A DNA stretch of 64,000 nt from Saxidomus purpurata (taxonomy: Eukaryota; Mollusca; Bivalvia; Venerida; Veneridae): positions 25,898,268 to 25,962,267 of the forward strand of contig JAFMSR010000002.1 in the NCBI GenBank assembly GCA_022818135.1. The letters are read 5' to 3'. The translations under genes and the position numbers were made by a program. Within the stretch, counting starts at the first letter, position 1. Each line of letters opens with the position of its first letter. This document shows positions 55,901-58,900 of the stretch, piece by piece. Below the pieces are notes generated by a model, which searched no databases, was not told the DNA's origin, and saw only the letters and a program-made list of their open reading frames with translations.

Positions 55901-58900
55901 TTAGAACGAATCATAACATAAAGAAGTTTCAGTATAAATTCCTGTAAAGTTTTGCTGTATATTTGAAACTATATGCTACAACATTATAAAACGTTGTAAA
56001 CGCTTTGGAAATCCAACTATAAACATGTAGTAGCGGTGCCGTCAAACCAATCTCTTTAATTTTTTCAACAGATTTTTCTCAAATTCCTGTGTTGATTTCA
56101 CTTGTGCTGTTGATTCTGGCATTAACTATTATACTTTATATTTAGATATATCATTTTGGAGAAATTAAATTTTCACCGTAGGTTTCAAGTCATAGAACTG
56201 TTCAGAATGACCATCAAATTTTAACACATAATTTTATCAAATAAATGTAGCACTTAAGAAACATTACAAAAGTTACAATCAAATTGTAAAAAACATGTAT
56301 AAGAGTTCTGTTACTAATTTTTTGTGGAAAAAAAATTAAAATCGTTTTGTATTATCCTTTTCAAAAATGGAAAATCAGCCAAATATGTTAGGTTTATTTC
56401 ATTTCTAGCTCTTAACTATACATCATGTAGAGAAAACTTAGTAAAACCTATTTTCTACTCGTTTATAAAGCATTATTGTGTCTGAAGCATCCAATTTTAA
56501 ACAGGTTTGTGGTATGGCTATCCTGAACAATAATATATCTTTAAATGTGCTCGTTTTTTAATGATGTTTTTACAAATACTGTTTGTTAGTTTCAGATAAA
56601 GATGTGTTCAAAGTGAACCGCAGTACAGGAATAGTGTCATGCACAAAAGCTCTTGACAGAGAAAAACATGCTCAATATACAATTTCAATATCTGCACAAA
56701 CACCAGATACAAGACGAAAGAGAGAAGTAGCAAGTAAATATTAATTTTACTATTACTTTTTATAGTTCTGTTCGTTCTAGGATAAAAAGCAAGGAAGCAA
56801 ATGCAATAAAAACACCGGTGGTACATGCAAAGGAAACAAACAATAAATTAACAATGTGCATGCGCACATGGTGCAGCTCCTACAATAGAGGAAAAGAGAA
56901 GGATTTTAAACGACAGAAAGTGAGGAAAAAAAACTGTCGGGACTCGATTCCGTTACAATTTGCTTTCCGTGCAACTTACAAGTTCTTATCGTGCTTTTCT
57001 TCTCCTTTATGTTGAAATACATCATCAGATTGTATGTAATAACTGTATTAAGTAATTGCATGCGCCTGGAGCTGTCATAAACCGAATTTAGGGTGACATT
57101 GTTAAAAGCCGAGAACAATGTGCAGTAAGACCAAAACTCGGACCCGGGAATTTTCTCTTGGCGACTCTTAAAGTTTAGAAATTACCAAATATATAAACAT
57201 TACCATTTTCAGGAAAGATATATGTCGGATACCTCAAACAATCAGATATATTTTTAACCTTATCTAGTGAAGTCTGCAAGATTATTTAATATGTATAATT
57301 TAATGAAAACGTAAGTGCCATTCATCATATTTATTCATTTAGTAAGATATGAAAGCAACTGAGATATTAGCATATAACTCATTATGTAGACAACACAGTA
57401 GCTACCAGCTGCATCTGAACATCACACGAATCACTTGCTCTTGTATGATTGTGTATAACAAAAACAATTTACTGTTATTTTAGGACCATCTTCAACCATC
57501 AGATTAGTGGTAAATGTTGGAGATGTAAACGATAATCCACCACATTTTACATCCGACCAAGATCGTATATTCGGTGTTCCCGATGATGTTCGGGCAAATT
57601 ATGTAGTCGGAACTATTCAGGTATTTGCATTGATGACACATCGATTTAACCATTCACGTGCATTGTCTTTACAAGTTTTCAATTTTATGCACTGCTTTAT
57701 CTTCATTCAGTTTAAAATGTCATTGGTGACATGAGGTTCATGAAAAATATATCTAAACACAGGATACACATTCAGAATTTACACTTGAACGTTAAATCTT
57801 ATGGTGAAAATACATTACTTCATTTAGTACAGTTAATTTGAATATAAGCATTCGTTTTGATTTTAGTTACTTAAAACTTTCACCTAGTTTAAGGACAGAA
57901 ACATCAACTAAGGTTTGGAGGGTTGCTAACTTCAGATCGCACTTAGTCTATAGCTTAGTGCTAGGCAATGGTGAGGTATCGATAAAAGTTCAAGTATGAA
58001 TGTTTATTAATTATTGTAAGTTGGTAAAAAGCTGTGACTAAAATTACACTTGATCTAAATGCGTTACAACTCGTATACATAGGCTGAAGATCCGGATATA
58101 TCTGATGATGGACAGTTGCGCTATACGGCAATCGGTGGTAGCACAGATGTATTTGGTGTTGTCGAAGAAACGGGTGATATAATAACAAAGGTAGCCATTG
58201 CCAGTACTAGAAAACTTCAGTTCAACCTTTTAATAAATGCATCGGATGGAAATGTCATGAACGAAAATGCAACACTGAATGTCACGGTAAGTTAAAGGTG
58301 TTGACTTGAAAATAAGAAAAATAAGTTCGTTCGTATAAAAATGCTTATTTATGGTATTATTGAACTTAACTTTAACTATTTCATTTATATGATAATTATA
58401 TTAATATTGCGTTATTCACAATTTGATCTTTGTAGATATATATATGTGTAACGTATAAGCAAGAGAAGCGCTATGATATTTAAACGGAATATACAGCTGA
58501 GTATGGCAAAGACACTCAGCCGCATGTACGACTAATCTCGTTGGTCTGTTTGATAGTTACATGTAACTATAGGCTATAGTAATTATATAATAATATATAT
58601 AATATATTATATATAAAAATTAGTTTTGATAACTAATGTGTACTGATGTACACTTTCGCTCAAAACGCTCTCTTAATATTTGTGTTTATAACACCGATAT
58701 ATTAGATAGATCTCCAACCAGCGAAAGTTGCTTTAGTTCAGCTCTTGCGTATACCGTGGAAATGGACCACTTTGAAACATGTTACCGGCATGTGTTTGTA
58801 TTACAAACGGCAAGCCGCGTTATGTAACCTCCTTTGCTAGAGAATATGGCGTATTTAATTGTTATATGTGGTAATATTTCATGCGGGCAGGCGTATATGT

